Shown here: positions 1 to 9,286 of the stretch, piece by piece
Layout of the letters: the number at the start of each line of letters is the position of its first letter
How positions within the stretch are numbered: the first letter of the stretch is position 1
Origin: JBBIWA01 sp037439425
Lineage (GTDB): Bacteria; Acidobacteriota; Blastocatellia; RBC074
Assembly: GCA_037439425.1 (NCBI GenBank)
Contig: JBBIWA010000006.1
Location: 74,328 to 138,327, forward strand
Direction: 5' to 3'
DNA: 64,000 bases
The notes under the pieces: model-generated
The model's input: the letters and a program-made list of their open reading frames with translations, nothing else
What the model was told of the DNA's origin: nothing
The model's database searches: none
Program-made: the position numbers and the translations under genes

Positions 1-1567
1 GCAAACTAAAATCAGCAGCCACGGTTGCCCACTCCACCTTCTCTGCGGCTTCGGGTTTATCTAGCGGAGCCGCTTCCACCGAAAATTCAGTGAAGAAGAA
101 GCTGCCATCAGGCGCGCGTCCGGGCCCTCCTCTAGGTAAGTTGGGATCGGTCAGAAATTCGACGCGAAAGCCAGTAATATTTTTGAGATTGGTCTTTGCC
201 TTGACGGTGTAGTTGTTGCTCGTCGAATTGTCACCTCGGGCCAGGTAAGAGCCATCTTCGAGCTTGTCGAATTTCGTGCCGAAAGCGGCGAAGATGCTGG
301 TATCGGTAAGCACTACCCATTGGTCTTCGTACTTGCGCACTTGCTCTTCCCAGGCTGCCATCCGTTTCGGCAGATCAGCATCTTTAGCTATCAACTCATC
401 TTCGATCTGCGCGATCCGGGCCAGGATTTCGCGGCGCTTTTTGATCACCTCTTCGCTCGGGACTTCAATCTCCGGTTCGTCATCGCTGTTGAGGAAGGCA
501 TAAAACTGATAGTACTCCTTTTGCGAGATCGGATCGAATTTGTGGGCGTGGCACTGCGCGCAATTGATCGTCAAACCGAGAAAGGCTTTGCCGATCGCAT
601 CCACGCGGTCAATGATCCCTTCGACGCGGAACTGTTCGGGATCTACGCCGCCCTCTTCGTTGAGCATCGAATTGCGCAAGAATCCTGTGGCCACTCTTTG
701 CTCCAGCGTGGGGTTGGGCAGGAGATCGCCTGCGAGTTGTTCGATGGTGAATTGGTCGAAAGGCAGATCCCGGTTGAAAGCTTTGATCACCCAATCGCGA
801 TAAGGCCAGATCGAACGCGAACGATCTTTCTCAAAGCCGTTGGTGTCAGCGTAACGCGCTGCATCGAGCCACCAGCGCCCCCAGCGTTCGCCGTAGTGCG
901 GCGAGGCGAGCAGGCGCTCGACCAGACGTTGGTAAGCCTCAGGGCTTTTGTCGTTGACGAAGTCGTCAATCTCTTCAAGAGTCGGTGGCAACCCTGTGAG
1001 ATCGAGGCTGAGACGGCGAATCAGAGTCTCTTTCGGCGCTTCGGGTGAGGGTGTGAGACCACGCTTCTCCAGCTCCGCCAGAATGAAGTAGTCAATTGGA
1101 TTGCGCGCCCACGCTTGATTCTTGACTGCAGGCAGTGGTGGGCGCACAGGTGCGACGAAGGCCCAGTGTCTGGAGCTTAGAGGTGGCTTCGCATCTGGTT
1201 CAGGCCAGTCTGCTCCCTGCTCAATCCAGCGGCGGATCAGCGCAATCTGCGCTGGTGCAAGGGGCTGCCCGCCCAGCGGCATGCGTGGTTCGCCACCCTC
1301 TCCGAGCAGACGGTGAAGTAGGCGGCTGCTCTGACTCTGGCCTGGAACGATGACTTTCATGGCCGAGGCTCTGGCATCGAGGCGCAACCCAGCCCTCGCC
1401 CCATTGCCCGCGTGACAGTGGTAGCAGGCTTGCTGAAAGATCGGCTCAATCTGTTTGCGGAAGTCGACCCGCTCCTGCCGGGAAGAATAGCTTGCCGATG
1501 CCTTCAGCAGCGGCAGCGCTATCACCCCGAAGCAGAAAAGGATACCGAGCAAGAGTAATCGAGGCAT
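1..1567 (-). CDS. PSCyt1/DUF1549 domain cytochrome c protein (partial, C-terminus off window)
   Basis: The gene enters the window at its left edge and starts at an ATG at 1567, preceded by a GGAGA ribosome-binding site. An N-terminal hydrophobic stretch is an export signal. It is followed by a haem-binding CYHCH motif and a planctomycete-type cytochrome domain, then a DUF1549 region with the family hallmark CAQCHAHKFDP around residue 225, a second CxxCH. A coiled region and the start of a beta-sandwich-like segment follow before the edge. Proteins of this family are large (800-1000 aa), periplasmic or envelope-bound, and usually sit beside DUF1501 proteins; their reaction is not established. 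Only about 522 codons are visible. Confidence 0.85.
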   Translation of the reverse strand, partial: MPRLLLLGILFCFGVIALPLLKASASYSSRQERVDFRKQIEPIFQQACYHCHAGNGARAGLRLDARASAMKVIVPGQSQSSRLLHRLLGEGGEPRMPLGGQPLAPAQIALIRRWIEQGADWPEPDAKPPLSSRHWAFVAPVRPPLPAVKNQAWARNPIDYFILAELEKRGLTPSPEAPKETLIRRLSLDLTGLPPTLEEIDDFVNDKSPEAYQRLVERLLASPHYGERWGRWWLDAARYADTNGFEKDRSRSIWPYRDWVIKAFNRDLPFDQFTIEQLAGDLLPNPTLEQRVATGFLRNSMLNEEGGVDPEQFRVEGIIDRVDAIGKAFLGLTINCAQCHAHKFDPISQKEYYQFYAFLNSDDEPEIEVPSEEVIKKRREILARIAQIEDELIAKDADLPKRMAAWEEQVRKYEDQWVVLTDTSIFAAFGTKFDKLEDGSYLARGDNSTSNNYTVKAKTNLKNITGFRVEFLTDPNLPRGGPGRAPDGSFFFTEFSVEAAPLDKPEAAEKVEWATVAADFSL

Positions 1568-1824
1568 GGTTTCTCCAGTAAAGAACAAAACAAGCAGCAG
1601 TTCACAGCGGCTTTCAGTTGACCGACTAGGGTGGGCACGATCTTGCTCCCCTTTAGGTAGTGCGTGCAGGCAGCTGGAGGGTGAGCGGACGGCTGATGGC
1701 TGACTTCTGACACCCGAAGTGGGAGGGAATCATCTCTCGAGATGACGGCTCTCTGGGAAATCAGTCATCAGTTTTCAGTCGTCAGCAGGCCATCCGTTTG
1801 TTGGACACACAGGTGAAAAACGCT

Positions 1825-1919
1825 GTGCTGAATCAGTAGCGACGAGCGGCGTGCGAGCGTGGCTCCCACAAGCGACCAGCTCAGGAAGCGGCGCTCGCTA
1901 CTGATTCGCCGTTCAGCAC
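1825..1919. repeat. Long imperfect palindrome (REP-like) overlapping a gene end
   Basis: GTGCTGAATCAGTAGCGA at 1825-1842 is mirrored by TCGCTACTGATTC at 1895-1907 and TTCAGCAC at 1912-1919, with a 4-base bulge between the two right-hand parts. The stop codon of the dehydrogenase gene (1913-1915, minus strand) lies inside the right arm. The loop contains a further GC-rich inverted segment. It could fold in the mRNA tail and protect or terminate it, but no U-tract follows. The rest of 1568-1824 holds no credible gene; it contains low-complexity TCAGT-type text near 1760-1790. Confidence 0.7.
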
Positions 1920-3325
1920 CTGTTTGCGCCGTTGGCCTGCATCGTTTCAGGATCCCACTCGTAGATGCGATTCTCAAAGTAGCTGAGATTGGCCAGCAGC
2001 GCTGGCGCTGCGGCGCGGAAGCCGAACACCGCATCTTCAAGCACCTGCTCGCGCGTGCGCATAGCCCGGAAGAAATTCTTGAAGTGGTCAAGGCGCTCAC
2101 GATAATTGTTCGGCGGCAAGTATCTCTCGTCAGCCAAGGTTCTGGTTTCCGGCTCCCGTAGCGGATACTTCGCGCGATACTCTTTGAGGAATTGCTCCTG
2201 GATCGCCTTCGGGAAGGTATCAATCGTGTAACCAGGTTCTTTGAGCGGCGGTCGGCGTTTGAGCGTGACGCCGTTGTCGATCTGGATCACGCCTTCGCTG
2301 CCAACAAATCGGTAGACCCAGGTGTCGCCGCCGTACTGGTCGATCTCTCCATCGGCGAAGTTGACGCGGAAGACGACATTAAAAGCAGGGTGCTGGCTCG
2401 TTTTCGGATAATCAAAGAGACCGAGCAACAGGTCTGGTACATCGCGTCCATCCTTCCAGAAGTGAAGTCCACCTGAGGCCACCACCCGCGAAGGGCCTTT
2501 GGCGCCGGTGATGAAATGCAGGCTGCTGAATTGATGGACAAACAGATCGCCTCCGATGCCCGTGCCGTAGTCGCGATAGTTGCGCCACCGGAAGAGCCGG
2601 ATCGGATCGAAAGGCACCTTGGGCGCGCGGCCAAGGAAGCGATCCCAGTCAATCGTCTCCGGCGAGGCATCAGGCGGAATCGAGTATTGCCAGGCTCCGA
2701 TAGGCGAGCGGCGATAGAGCGATGATTCGACCATATTCAGCTCGCCGATGACGCCGGAGGCCAGCAGCTCTTGAGCCTTCTTGTAAACAATGGAACTGAC
2801 AAACTGGCTGCCGACCTGTAAGATGCGCTTCGTTTGTTTTTGCGCCTCGATCACCGGATGGCCTTCAGCCAGAGTCTGCACCATCGGCTTTTCGCAATAA
2901 ACATCCTTGCCCGCTTTCATCGCATCAATGGCCATTTGCGAATGCCAGTGATCCGGTGTGGCGATGATGATGGCATCCACATCTGAGCGCACCAGAAGCT
3001 CGCGGTAATCGCGCGTTGTGAAGATGTGCGTGCCAAAGACCTCTTTCACACGCGCAAGTCGTCCGTCGTAAACATCCGCTGCGGCCACCAGCTCCACGCC
3101 GGGCACCCGCAGCGCCGTCTCCACATCGCCAAACCCCATCTGGCCTGCGCCGATGAGCGCGAGGCGAATACGATCATTGGCTGACACCTGCTGCGGCATC
3201 TCTTCAGCTTCAAGGAAATAAGTCTTCGGTGAGCCCAAAATGGATGGCGAGCTTCCCATCACCATCGTACTGGCCGTGGCTAGCTTGATAAAATTGCGTC
3301 GTGATTTCTGGTGCGATTTGTTCAT
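1913..3325 (-). CDS. Gfo/Idh/MocA family oxidoreductase, Tat-exported
   Basis: A 470-residue NAD(P)-dependent sugar or cyclitol dehydrogenase-like protein. The N-terminus carries a twin-arginine signal (SRRNFIKLA). A Rossmann fold follows with LALIGAGQMG, then the family EKPM motif with the catalytic-type lysine and the C-terminal alpha/beta domain. The start is set at 3325 because AAAGGAG lies 8 bases upstream; an in-frame start 12 codons earlier lacks such a site. It lies 69 bases downstream of a TIM-barrel isomerase gene on the same strand, suggesting one transcript and a shared carbohydrate substrate. Export suggests a periplasmic role, as with glucose-fructose oxidoreductase-like members. 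The substrate is unknown. Confidence 0.88.
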   Translation of the reverse strand: MNKSHQKSRRNFIKLATASTMVMGSSPSILGSPKTYFLEAEEMPQQVSANDRIRLALIGAGQMGFGDVETALRVPGVELVAAADVYDGRLARVKEVFGTHIFTTRDYRELLVRSDVDAIIIATPDHWHSQMAIDAMKAGKDVYCEKPMVQTLAEGHPVIEAQKQTKRILQVGSQFVSSIVYKKAQELLASGVIGELNMVESSLYRRSPIGAWQYSIPPDASPETIDWDRFLGRAPKVPFDPIRLFRWRNYRDYGTGIGGDLFVHQFSSLHFITGAKGPSRVVASGGLHFWKDGRDVPDLLLGLFDYPKTSQHPAFNVVFRVNFADGEIDQYGGDTWVYRFVGSEGVIQIDNGVTLKRRPPLKEPGYTIDTFPKAIQEQFLKEYRAKYPLREPETRTLADERYLPPNNYRERLDHFKNFFRAMRTREQVLEDAVFGFRAAAPALLANLSYFENRIYEWDPETMQANGANRC

Positions 3326-3394
3326 AGCCGATGCTCCTTTGGGTTCTGCTTGACTGCTCATAGAAACTTGATTTTGCCAGCTTGCGCTAGAGCC

Positions 3395-4327
3395 TTAAGC
3401 GGCGAACGCTTCGCGGAGGACCTTCAGACTCTTGGGAACGGCGGTAGCAGGATCCTCCTTGCCTTCCATTTCCAGGGAGACGTAACCGGTGAAGTTGGCC
3501 TGGCGTAGAATTTTGGCCAGGCGCGGATAATCCAGCTCCAGGGTATACCATTCGCCGCCGCCGTAATAAGTTTTAGCCTGCACGATCTTGGCATAAGGCG
3601 CGAGCTTCTCAAACTGCGAATAAGGATCGCCCACGAAGTTGCCCGTGTCCAGATTGACTCCTAGCCAGGGAGAGTTAATCGAGTGGTAGATCGCCAACAG
3701 ATCATCCGGGTAGGTAGTCAGCCCCCAGTGGTTCTCCAAAGCCAGCATTACCCCGGCTTTTTCCGCTGCGGGCAGGCACTTTTCAATGGAGTCTACGACC
3801 CACTTCATGGCGTCCTCTTTGGTGTAACCCGGCAGAGGTGGCTCGATCCCTTTGGCCTTCATCAGGTCGTCGAAGGATTTAATCGTCTTCCAGCGGCCAG
3901 AATTGAGGCGAATGCAGGGAATGCCCATCTGATAAGCCAGCTCAATGCAGTGCTTGGTATGGTCAATATTCTTCTGCCGCTCGGCTGGATCTGGCGAGAC
4001 GAAATCCTGATGAATGGAGAGCATAATCAGATCCAGACCATTGACGAAAGCCGCGCGCTTGAGTTTGTTCAGGTAGGCAGTGGATTCTTCCGCCATCTGG
4101 CGATGCAGGATCTCCACCCCATCGAACCCGAGGCGAGCGGCTTCATCAATGACTTTCTCTACCGGATACTTCTCAGTTCTGAAATGCCAGTACGAGTAAG
4201 TGGAGACTCCGATACGAATCCGCTGCGGCGATGAGGTTGCCTGGGCCACCTGGTGAAGAGCAGGAGAGAAAGAAAACAACGTCGCGCTGGCTCCTCGCTT
4301 GAGTAAGGAGCGCCGTGATAATCTCAT
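3395..4327 (-). CDS. Sugar phosphate isomerase/epimerase family TIM-barrel protein, Tat signal
   Basis: A 310-residue AP-endonuclease-2-type TIM barrel. The twin-arginine signal is SRRSLLKRG. Metal-binding type residues appear in barrel strands: the ALENHWGL segment (Glu, His), the GVNLDTGNF segment (Asp) and the late GYVSLEMEGKEDP segment (Glu). A strong site, GAAGGAGGGG, precedes the ATG. It is the first gene of a pair with the Gfo/Idh/MocA gene at 1913-3325. Family members isomerise or epimerise sugars and inositols with a divalent metal. An exported version next to a dehydrogenase is a common arrangement in Acidobacteriota and Planctomycetota. Exact substrate not assignable. Confidence 0.87.
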   Translation of the reverse strand: MRLSRRSLLKRGASATLFSFSPALHQVAQATSSPQRIRIGVSTYSYWHFRTEKYPVEKVIDEAARLGFDGVEILHRQMAEESTAYLNKLKRAAFVNGLDLIMLSIHQDFVSPDPAERQKNIDHTKHCIELAYQMGIPCIRLNSGRWKTIKSFDDLMKAKGIEPPLPGYTKEDAMKWVVDSIEKCLPAAEKAGVMLALENHWGLTTYPDDLLAIYHSINSPWLGVNLDTGNFVGDPYSQFEKLAPYAKIVQAKTYYGGGEWYTLELDYPRLAKILRQANFTGYVSLEMEGKEDPATAVPKSLKVLREAFAA

Positions 4328-4740
4328 AGCCCCTCCTTCTGATTGAGGCTGGCGAAATGCAAACTAGAGGCTAGCTCTAATAGCGGGCGCAGTCAACTCT
4401 CTAAACCACGCGCAGCCAACCCTAAATAAAAGGGTGAGGTTAAGGGCTTAGTCTGGTTTCTGGTTAGCGCGTGCTTTGACCTCTTCGATCAAGGCTTGCC
4501 AATGCCTGTTCATCCGCGGCCGATTCCTGAGGCTGTCAAGGATATTAGGAACGGTCGGCGCACTCAAGCTCGAGCACGGCGGTAATCATCTCCTCCTGGT
4601 AGTAACCTGCTATGGATGAAGAAGGATCTGTGCGCCCGCCATGGCCTGGGGGCAGTAAAGCTCCGGGTGTGGGGCCGTCGCGGCCTAGGGGGTACATCAT
4701 CCCGTCAAGCTCGAAAAGCGAGAGCTTGTCTGCTGCCGTG
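4328..4740. other. Intergenic region with a possible small-gene remnant
   Basis: No intact gene is seen. On the minus strand a GGAGGAG site precedes an ATG near 4595 that opens a 14-codon frame (MITAVLELECADRS then stop). After a one-base shift a further readable stretch ends in RHWQALIEEVKARANQKPD and a TAA near 4457. The two pieces may be the frameshifted tail of a decayed small gene, but this is weak. The rest is featureless. Confidence 0.35.
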
Positions 4741-6288
4741 CTATTGCCAGAAGTTACGATCCAGCGTGCGATAGTTCACGGCCTCGGCAATGTGCAGTTC
4801 AGTGATCTGCTCCGCTCCTTCTAAATCCGCAATCGTCCGGCTCACCTTGAGGATCCGATCATAGGCGCGCGCCGAGAGGCCCCACTTAGTGATAGCTCGT
4901 TCGAGCAAGGCCTGTGGGCCGGGAGCAAGCTGGCAGTGCTTGCGAATCAAGCGCGGCGTCATCTGCGCATTCGAGTAGACCTGCTCTCCAGCAAAGCGCC
5001 GCTGTTGCAGCTCGCGCGCGCGCTTGACACGCTGGCGGATTTCGGCTGAACCTTCCGTAGCTTCCTGCGCTGAAAGTTCACTTACTTTCACAGCCGGCAC
5101 ATCAATATGAATGTCAATGCGGTCAAGCAGCGGGCCGGAGATCTTCGAGATGTAACGTTGAATTTGCGCAAGCGTGCACTTACACTCGCGCGTCGGGTCG
5201 TTGAAGTAACCACAAGGGCAAGGATTCATCGCCGCCACCAGCATAAAACTCGAAGGGAAGGTGAGTGACATGGCGGCGCGGCTGATGGTGACCTTTTGGT
5301 CTTCGAGCGGTTGTCGCAATACCTCCAGCACATTGCGCTCGAATTCCGGCAACTCATCAAGAAAGAGCACACCATTATGAGCCAGACTCACCTCGCCAGG
5401 CCGCGGGATCGCGCCGCCGCCGATCAAGCCCGCGTCGCTGATGGTATGATGGGGCGAGCGAAAGGGGCGGACCGTGAGCAAGCCGCGCGCATCGGTAAAC
5501 CCGGCCACACTGTGGATTTTGGTGGTTTCAATCGCCTCTTCAAAAGTGATTGGCGGCAGGATCGTCGGGATCCGCTTGGCCAGCATGGTCTTGCCCGAGC
5601 CGGGCGGGCCGATGAGCAAAATATTGTGCCCACCGGCAGTCGCTACCTCAATGGCGCGCTTGGCAGAAAGCTGCCCACGCACTTCGCGGAAATCGACCGG
5701 GTATTGATCGGCTGAATTTAGCAGCTCAGTCAGCTCCAGGCGCAGCGGCTCAGGCGGGGGATCAGAGTTGAGCAGCGCGACCACTTCGCGCAAGTCTTTC
5801 ACTGGATAGACGTCCAACTCACTGACCACTGCCGCCTCGCGCGCGTTATCAACCGGCAGCAAGAGGCGTTTGAGTTGTTTGCGCCGCGCGGCTACAGCTA
5901 TTGGCAGGGCTCCGCGAATGGGGCGGACGCGACCATCCAGCGCCAGTTCGCCCACCAGCAGCGTGTCGTCTAGATGTTCACGCTGCAGGTCACCGTTAGC
6001 TCCCAGAATCCCTACTGCAATAGGCAAGTCGAAAGCGGAACCCTCCTTCTTGATGTCGGCAGGTGCCAGGTTGATCGTGGTCCTGTGGATGGGGAAAAAG
6101 AAGCCGCAGTTGGTAATGGCGGCCCGGATCCGTTCACGGCTCTCACGCACAGCCAGATCAGGCAATCCGACCACGGTGACGCTCGTTTCATGTTGGGCAT
6201 CACCTGCACGAGGGGTCAAGTCTACCTCAACCTCGACCAGCTCGGCATCTATCCCATAGACTGCTGCGCTGATAGTCTTGAAAAGCAA
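4741..6288 (-). CDS. comM: YifB/ComM family Mg-chelatase-like AAA+ ATPase
   Basis: 515 residues if translation starts at the TTG at 6288, which follows CTGGAGG by 8 bases and yields the family-typical start MLFKTISAAVYGIDAELVEVEV. A GTG 45 codons upstream is the first possible start, but it would add a non-conserved extension. Domains: N-terminal ChlI-like domain (about 20-140), AAA+ core with Walker A GPPGSGKTML (near 221-230) and Walker B LFLDELPEF, a Cys-rich PCPCGYF...CKC insert, and the C-terminal Mg-chelatase-associated helical domain. ComM is a hexameric helicase that extends branch migration of single-stranded DNA during natural transformation. The housekeeping role in non-competent bacteria is less clear. 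The next gene upstream starts 158 bases away. Confidence 0.92.
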   Translation of the reverse strand: MLFKTISAAVYGIDAELVEVEVDLTPRAGDAQHETSVTVVGLPDLAVRESRERIRAAITNCGFFFPIHRTTINLAPADIKKEGSAFDLPIAVGILGANGDLQREHLDDTLLVGELALDGRVRPIRGALPIAVAARRKQLKRLLLPVDNAREAAVVSELDVYPVKDLREVVALLNSDPPPEPLRLELTELLNSADQYPVDFREVRGQLSAKRAIEVATAGGHNILLIGPPGSGKTMLAKRIPTILPPITFEEAIETTKIHSVAGFTDARGLLTVRPFRSPHHTISDAGLIGGGAIPRPGEVSLAHNGVLFLDELPEFERNVLEVLRQPLEDQKVTISRAAMSLTFPSSFMLVAAMNPCPCGYFNDPTRECKCTLAQIQRYISKISGPLLDRIDIHIDVPAVKVSELSAQEATEGSAEIRQRVKRARELQQRRFAGEQVYSNAQMTPRLIRKHCQLAPGPQALLERAITKWGLSARAYDRILKVSRTIADLEGAEQITELHIAEAVNYRTLDRNFWQ

Positions 6289-6445
6289 AGCCCACACCTC
6301 CAGCCTGCTCTCGCCTTCGGAGACGAAAACAACCTGCTGCGAGACAGCATAAGGCAGCAAACTGGCAAGTTCGCTGCCAAACTGGAATAGAGGCTCAGAC
6401 GGGGCCTCTAGATGATGATTCACTTGAGGTGGCTAGAACTTGACG

Positions 6446-8182
6446 CTAGCGGCGGCGCGAGCGCGCCGGCACTTTGATAGTTTGGCCCGCGCGCAGCTTC
6501 GCCGAAGGACTGATGCGATTGAGCGCTGCAATATCGCGTGGTGAAACACCGTAGCGCGCCGCAATATCGCCCATCGTATCCCCAGGCTTAACCCGATAGG
6601 TAATCAATTTGGTGGACTTACTAGCATTGGCCGTCAGTGTGCCTTTAGGGGCCACGGCAGCAACGGTGCGCAGCCCGCTGCTGTAAGGAATGATCACTTT
6701 CTGGCCGGGGGTTAGATTACCCCCATTGACCGCTGCCAGCATCTCCTCTGAGACTCCCGTCCGGCGCGCGATGGAAGCGAAAGTGTCATCATTGTGTACT
6801 GTCTCCAGCCGCCAGCTTGTGCGCTTGTCGGGCGGGATGCGCCTGAGTGCTGCCTGCAACTGTTTCCCTTTGCCTACAGGGACGCGCAGCGGATGCGGTG
6901 TCTCGGGTGGTGTGACACCGCGCTTGAGCTCTGGATTGAGCGCCGACAGGTATTCGTAGGGGGCATCCACAGCATCGGCCACCAAACGTAGATCAACCGA
7001 GTTATTGACGATCACCGTATCATAAACAAGCGGCGGATCAGGCTTGACATCAAAGCCATAGCGCTCGGGGTTTTTGGCAATGATGATCGTGGCGAGAATA
7101 TTAGGAACATAGTTGCGCGTCTCGCGCGGGAGCAGACCGCGCTTATGGAGTTCCCAGAAGTCAGCATAGCCTGATCGGGCAATCGCATAATCCACCCGGC
7201 CTTCACCCGAATTGTAAGCTGCCATCGCTAATTCCCAGTTGCCCGCATAGCGATCGGCTAGCCATTTGAGATAACGCGCCGAAGCGCGGGTCGCCTTTTC
7301 AAAGCTAGAGCGCTCATCTACCCAGTAGTCCTGGCGCAATCCATAACGCGCTCCCGTCGAGGGAATAAATTGCCAGATGCCAACTGCCGAGGCCCAGGAG
7401 CGCGCCAGCGGAGACCAGGCGCTTTCCACTTGCGCCAGCCAGGCCAGGTCCTGAGGCACTCCTTCCTCTTTGAAGATCTTGCGCGCCATCGGCATAAAGC
7501 GCCCGGCGCGGCGCAAGCCGGTCTCCATTGTGGCGCGGCCGCGACCCGTATAGTAGTTGATGAAGCTTTGAATCAATGCATTCGGCTTGAAGCTGAAGTC
7601 GAGATTGGCTGCCGCGATCGCTGATTGCGCTGCCGCGTCGGTGGCTCCTTTGGTCTCTTCCTCCGTTAGTTCCAGCCTGGCTAGTTCATCGAGCGGGGAA
7701 GGCTCATAAGATTGCTCGCCGAAGCCGCGCCGATCGGTCTGTGGCTCTCGCTGAGTGGTTGCTGGTGAAGCCGAGGCGCGGTTACCTGAAGCTGTTTGAG
7801 GGCTTGTGGGCGAGGCTTTAATGAGTGCCAGGTGGCGCTGAAAGATATGCTCAACCAGTTGGTGATAATGTTGCTTGAGCCGCGCATCGCTTTGCACATC
7901 AATTCCCGATTCTAGGATTATGTCTATCGCGCGGTCATAAGCTTTGCGGGCTTGAGCATAGTTTCCTTCTTTGAAGTAGATCTCGCCAGCTTGTAAGCGT
8001 TCTTCAGAGCGATCAATGATTTTTTGGATCTCTGCGCTGCGGTGCTGAACTTCAATCGGAAGGTCAACGTTGTTAGGGGAAGAGCCACGACCTTGGGCCC
8101 AGATCGGGGTGGCGATTAAAGCAGCACAGAGGTAGGCGGCTAAGAGGCTCCCAGCAAGTCCTCTAAATTGACGCTTCGGCAT
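6446..8182 (-). CDS. Lytic transglycosylase with LysM repeats (MltD-like)
   Basis: 578 residues. A signal peptide (LLAAYLCAALIATPIWAQ) is followed by a helical, TPR-like segment and a Pro/Ser/Thr-rich linker. The SLT catalytic domain spans about 230-345, with the catalytic glutamate in QVESAWSP (about residue 253), then GIWQFIPSTG and AAYNSGEGRV. Two LysM-type segments follow, a diverged one (TVHNDDTFASIARRTGVS) and a typical one (YRVKPGDTMGDIAARYGVS). It cleaves peptidoglycan glycan strands in the envelope with 1,6-anhydro product formation. GGAGGAAAA precedes the ATG. It is transcribed divergently from the TPM gene at 8428. Confidence 0.92.
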   Translation of the reverse strand: MPKRQFRGLAGSLLAAYLCAALIATPIWAQGRGSSPNNVDLPIEVQHRSAEIQKIIDRSEERLQAGEIYFKEGNYAQARKAYDRAIDIILESGIDVQSDARLKQHYHQLVEHIFQRHLALIKASPTSPQTASGNRASASPATTQREPQTDRRGFGEQSYEPSPLDELARLELTEEETKGATDAAAQSAIAAANLDFSFKPNALIQSFINYYTGRGRATMETGLRRAGRFMPMARKIFKEEGVPQDLAWLAQVESAWSPLARSWASAVGIWQFIPSTGARYGLRQDYWVDERSSFEKATRASARYLKWLADRYAGNWELAMAAYNSGEGRVDYAIARSGYADFWELHKRGLLPRETRNYVPNILATIIIAKNPERYGFDVKPDPPLVYDTVIVNNSVDLRLVADAVDAPYEYLSALNPELKRGVTPPETPHPLRVPVGKGKQLQAALRRIPPDKRTSWRLETVHNDDTFASIARRTGVSEEMLAAVNGGNLTPGQKVIIPYSSGLRTVAAVAPKGTLTANASKSTKLITYRVKPGDTMGDIAARYGVSPRDIAALNRISPSAKLRAGQTIKVPARSRRR

Positions 8183-8388
8183 TAGTCGTTTTCCTCCGAA
8201 AGTAAAAATCCGAAATATTAAGTTTTCAAGCGGGGTGGAGCATTATTTATGGATACCGGAATGGCGCATTGTGAAACGCGACCAACGCGCTGGCATTGTA
8301 ACTTTTACACTCCACGATGTCAAACTCAATCTCGTCTCATCTCGCCACCCCTCTGGCAGCCCAGGGAACCATTCGATCCCGGGCGGAG

Positions 8389-8418
8389 TTGACAGGATCA
8401 GGGTTCCCTCTGTATAAG
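8389..8418 (+). promoter_or_regulatory. Sigma-70-type promoter placed for a near-leaderless transcript
   Basis: TTGACA at 8389-8394 and TATAAG at 8413-8418 are separated by 18 bases. The ATG of the TPM gene starts at 8428, only 9 bases past the -10 box. A start site about 7 bases downstream of the -10 would give a leader of only a few bases, and there is no ribosome-binding site. Promoter assignment is from sequence only. Confidence 0.6.
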
Positions 8419-8427
8419 GGCTATGGG

Positions 8428-9264
8428 ATGAAACTTTCACTGAAGACGGCCTGGAGACTATGCGCAGTCATCGTCTGTGCGTCCTCTCTTAACACGCTCG
8501 CGCAGGGGCCCAAGTTCCCACCTTATGCCGGCCATGTCAATGATTTCGCCAATATCATTGAGGCAGCGACTGAAGAGCAACTGGAAACCCTCCTGCTCAA
8601 CTTTGAACGACGCACCGGAGCGCAAATTGCCGTCGTTACTGTAGCCTCACTCGAAGGCCGGTCGATTGAGGAGTATGCCGTTGACCTTTTCCGGAGCTGG
8701 GGAATCGGAGCGAGAAGCGGGAAAGATAAAGACAAAGGGTTGCTTTTGCTGATCGCTCCCAATGAGAGGCGTTCGCGCCTGGAAATCGGCTACGGGTTAG
8801 AGGGCGATCTCCCGGACGGGCTGGCAGGTGAGATTCTGCGCCGCATGCGTCCATTTTTCAAAGAGCAGCAATGGTCACGAGGGATCTCCGTCGGAGTCCA
8901 AACGATCCTGGCTACACTGGCCCAGAAATGGAATATCCCGCTCGAAGGCATTGATCAACGATATGCATACTCTCGTCAGCAATCAGAAGAAGACTCCGGT
9001 ATTTCAGTCTTATTGTTTCCCATCTTTGTGATAATTTTCTGGCTAATTATTAGCCGTCTTGGTCCTCGCCGAGGCGGATACGGTCCCAGTTCTTTGTGGT
9101 GGTTGTGGCCTTTGATTTTCAATCGTAGCGGTGGCAGCTTCGGTGGCGGCTCCTGGAGCAGTGGCGGCAGCAGTTGGGGCGGATTCGGCAGCGGTGGTGC
9201 AAGCGGCTGGGGTGGTTTTGGCGGGGGCCGTAGTGGCGGTGGCGGCGCAAGTGACAGTTGGTGA
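8428..9264 (+). CDS. TPM domain-containing protein (YgcG-like), glycine-rich C-terminus
   Basis: 278 residues. The start at 8428 gives a clean signal peptide (MKLSLKTAWRLC...NTLAQ); an in-frame upstream start would put a non-signal extension in front of it. The TPM domain covers about 30-165 with YAGHVNDFANII, GAQIAVVTV and LEIGYGLEGDLPDG. A transmembrane segment (VLLFPIFVIIFWLII) follows, then a Gly/Ser/Trp-rich tail. TPM proteins are envelope-associated; some act in photosystem II repair in plants, but the bacterial function is unproven. The TPM-hypothetical-LemA order suggests a membrane-associated module, a recurring bacterial gene neighbourhood. Confidence 0.88.
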   Translation: MKLSLKTAWRLCAVIVCASSLNTLAQGPKFPPYAGHVNDFANIIEAATEEQLETLLLNFERRTGAQIAVVTVASLEGRSIEEYAVDLFRSWGIGARSGKDKDKGLLLLIAPNERRSRLEIGYGLEGDLPDGLAGEILRRMRPFFKEQQWSRGISVGVQTILATLAQKWNIPLEGIDQRYAYSRQQSEEDSGISVLLFPIFVIIFWLIISRLGPRRGGYGPSSLWWLWPLIFNRSGGSFGGGSWSSGGSSWGGFGSGGASGWGGFGGGRSGGGGASDSW

Positions 9265-9286
9265 AATCCAGGCTGAAAGTGTCGAG

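Noticed and set aside
320..1048. Plus-strand 242-codon open frame
   Set aside because: It lies opposite the DUF1549 cytochrome gene, which has CxxCH motifs, a signal peptide and a ribosome-binding site; the plus frame has no family.
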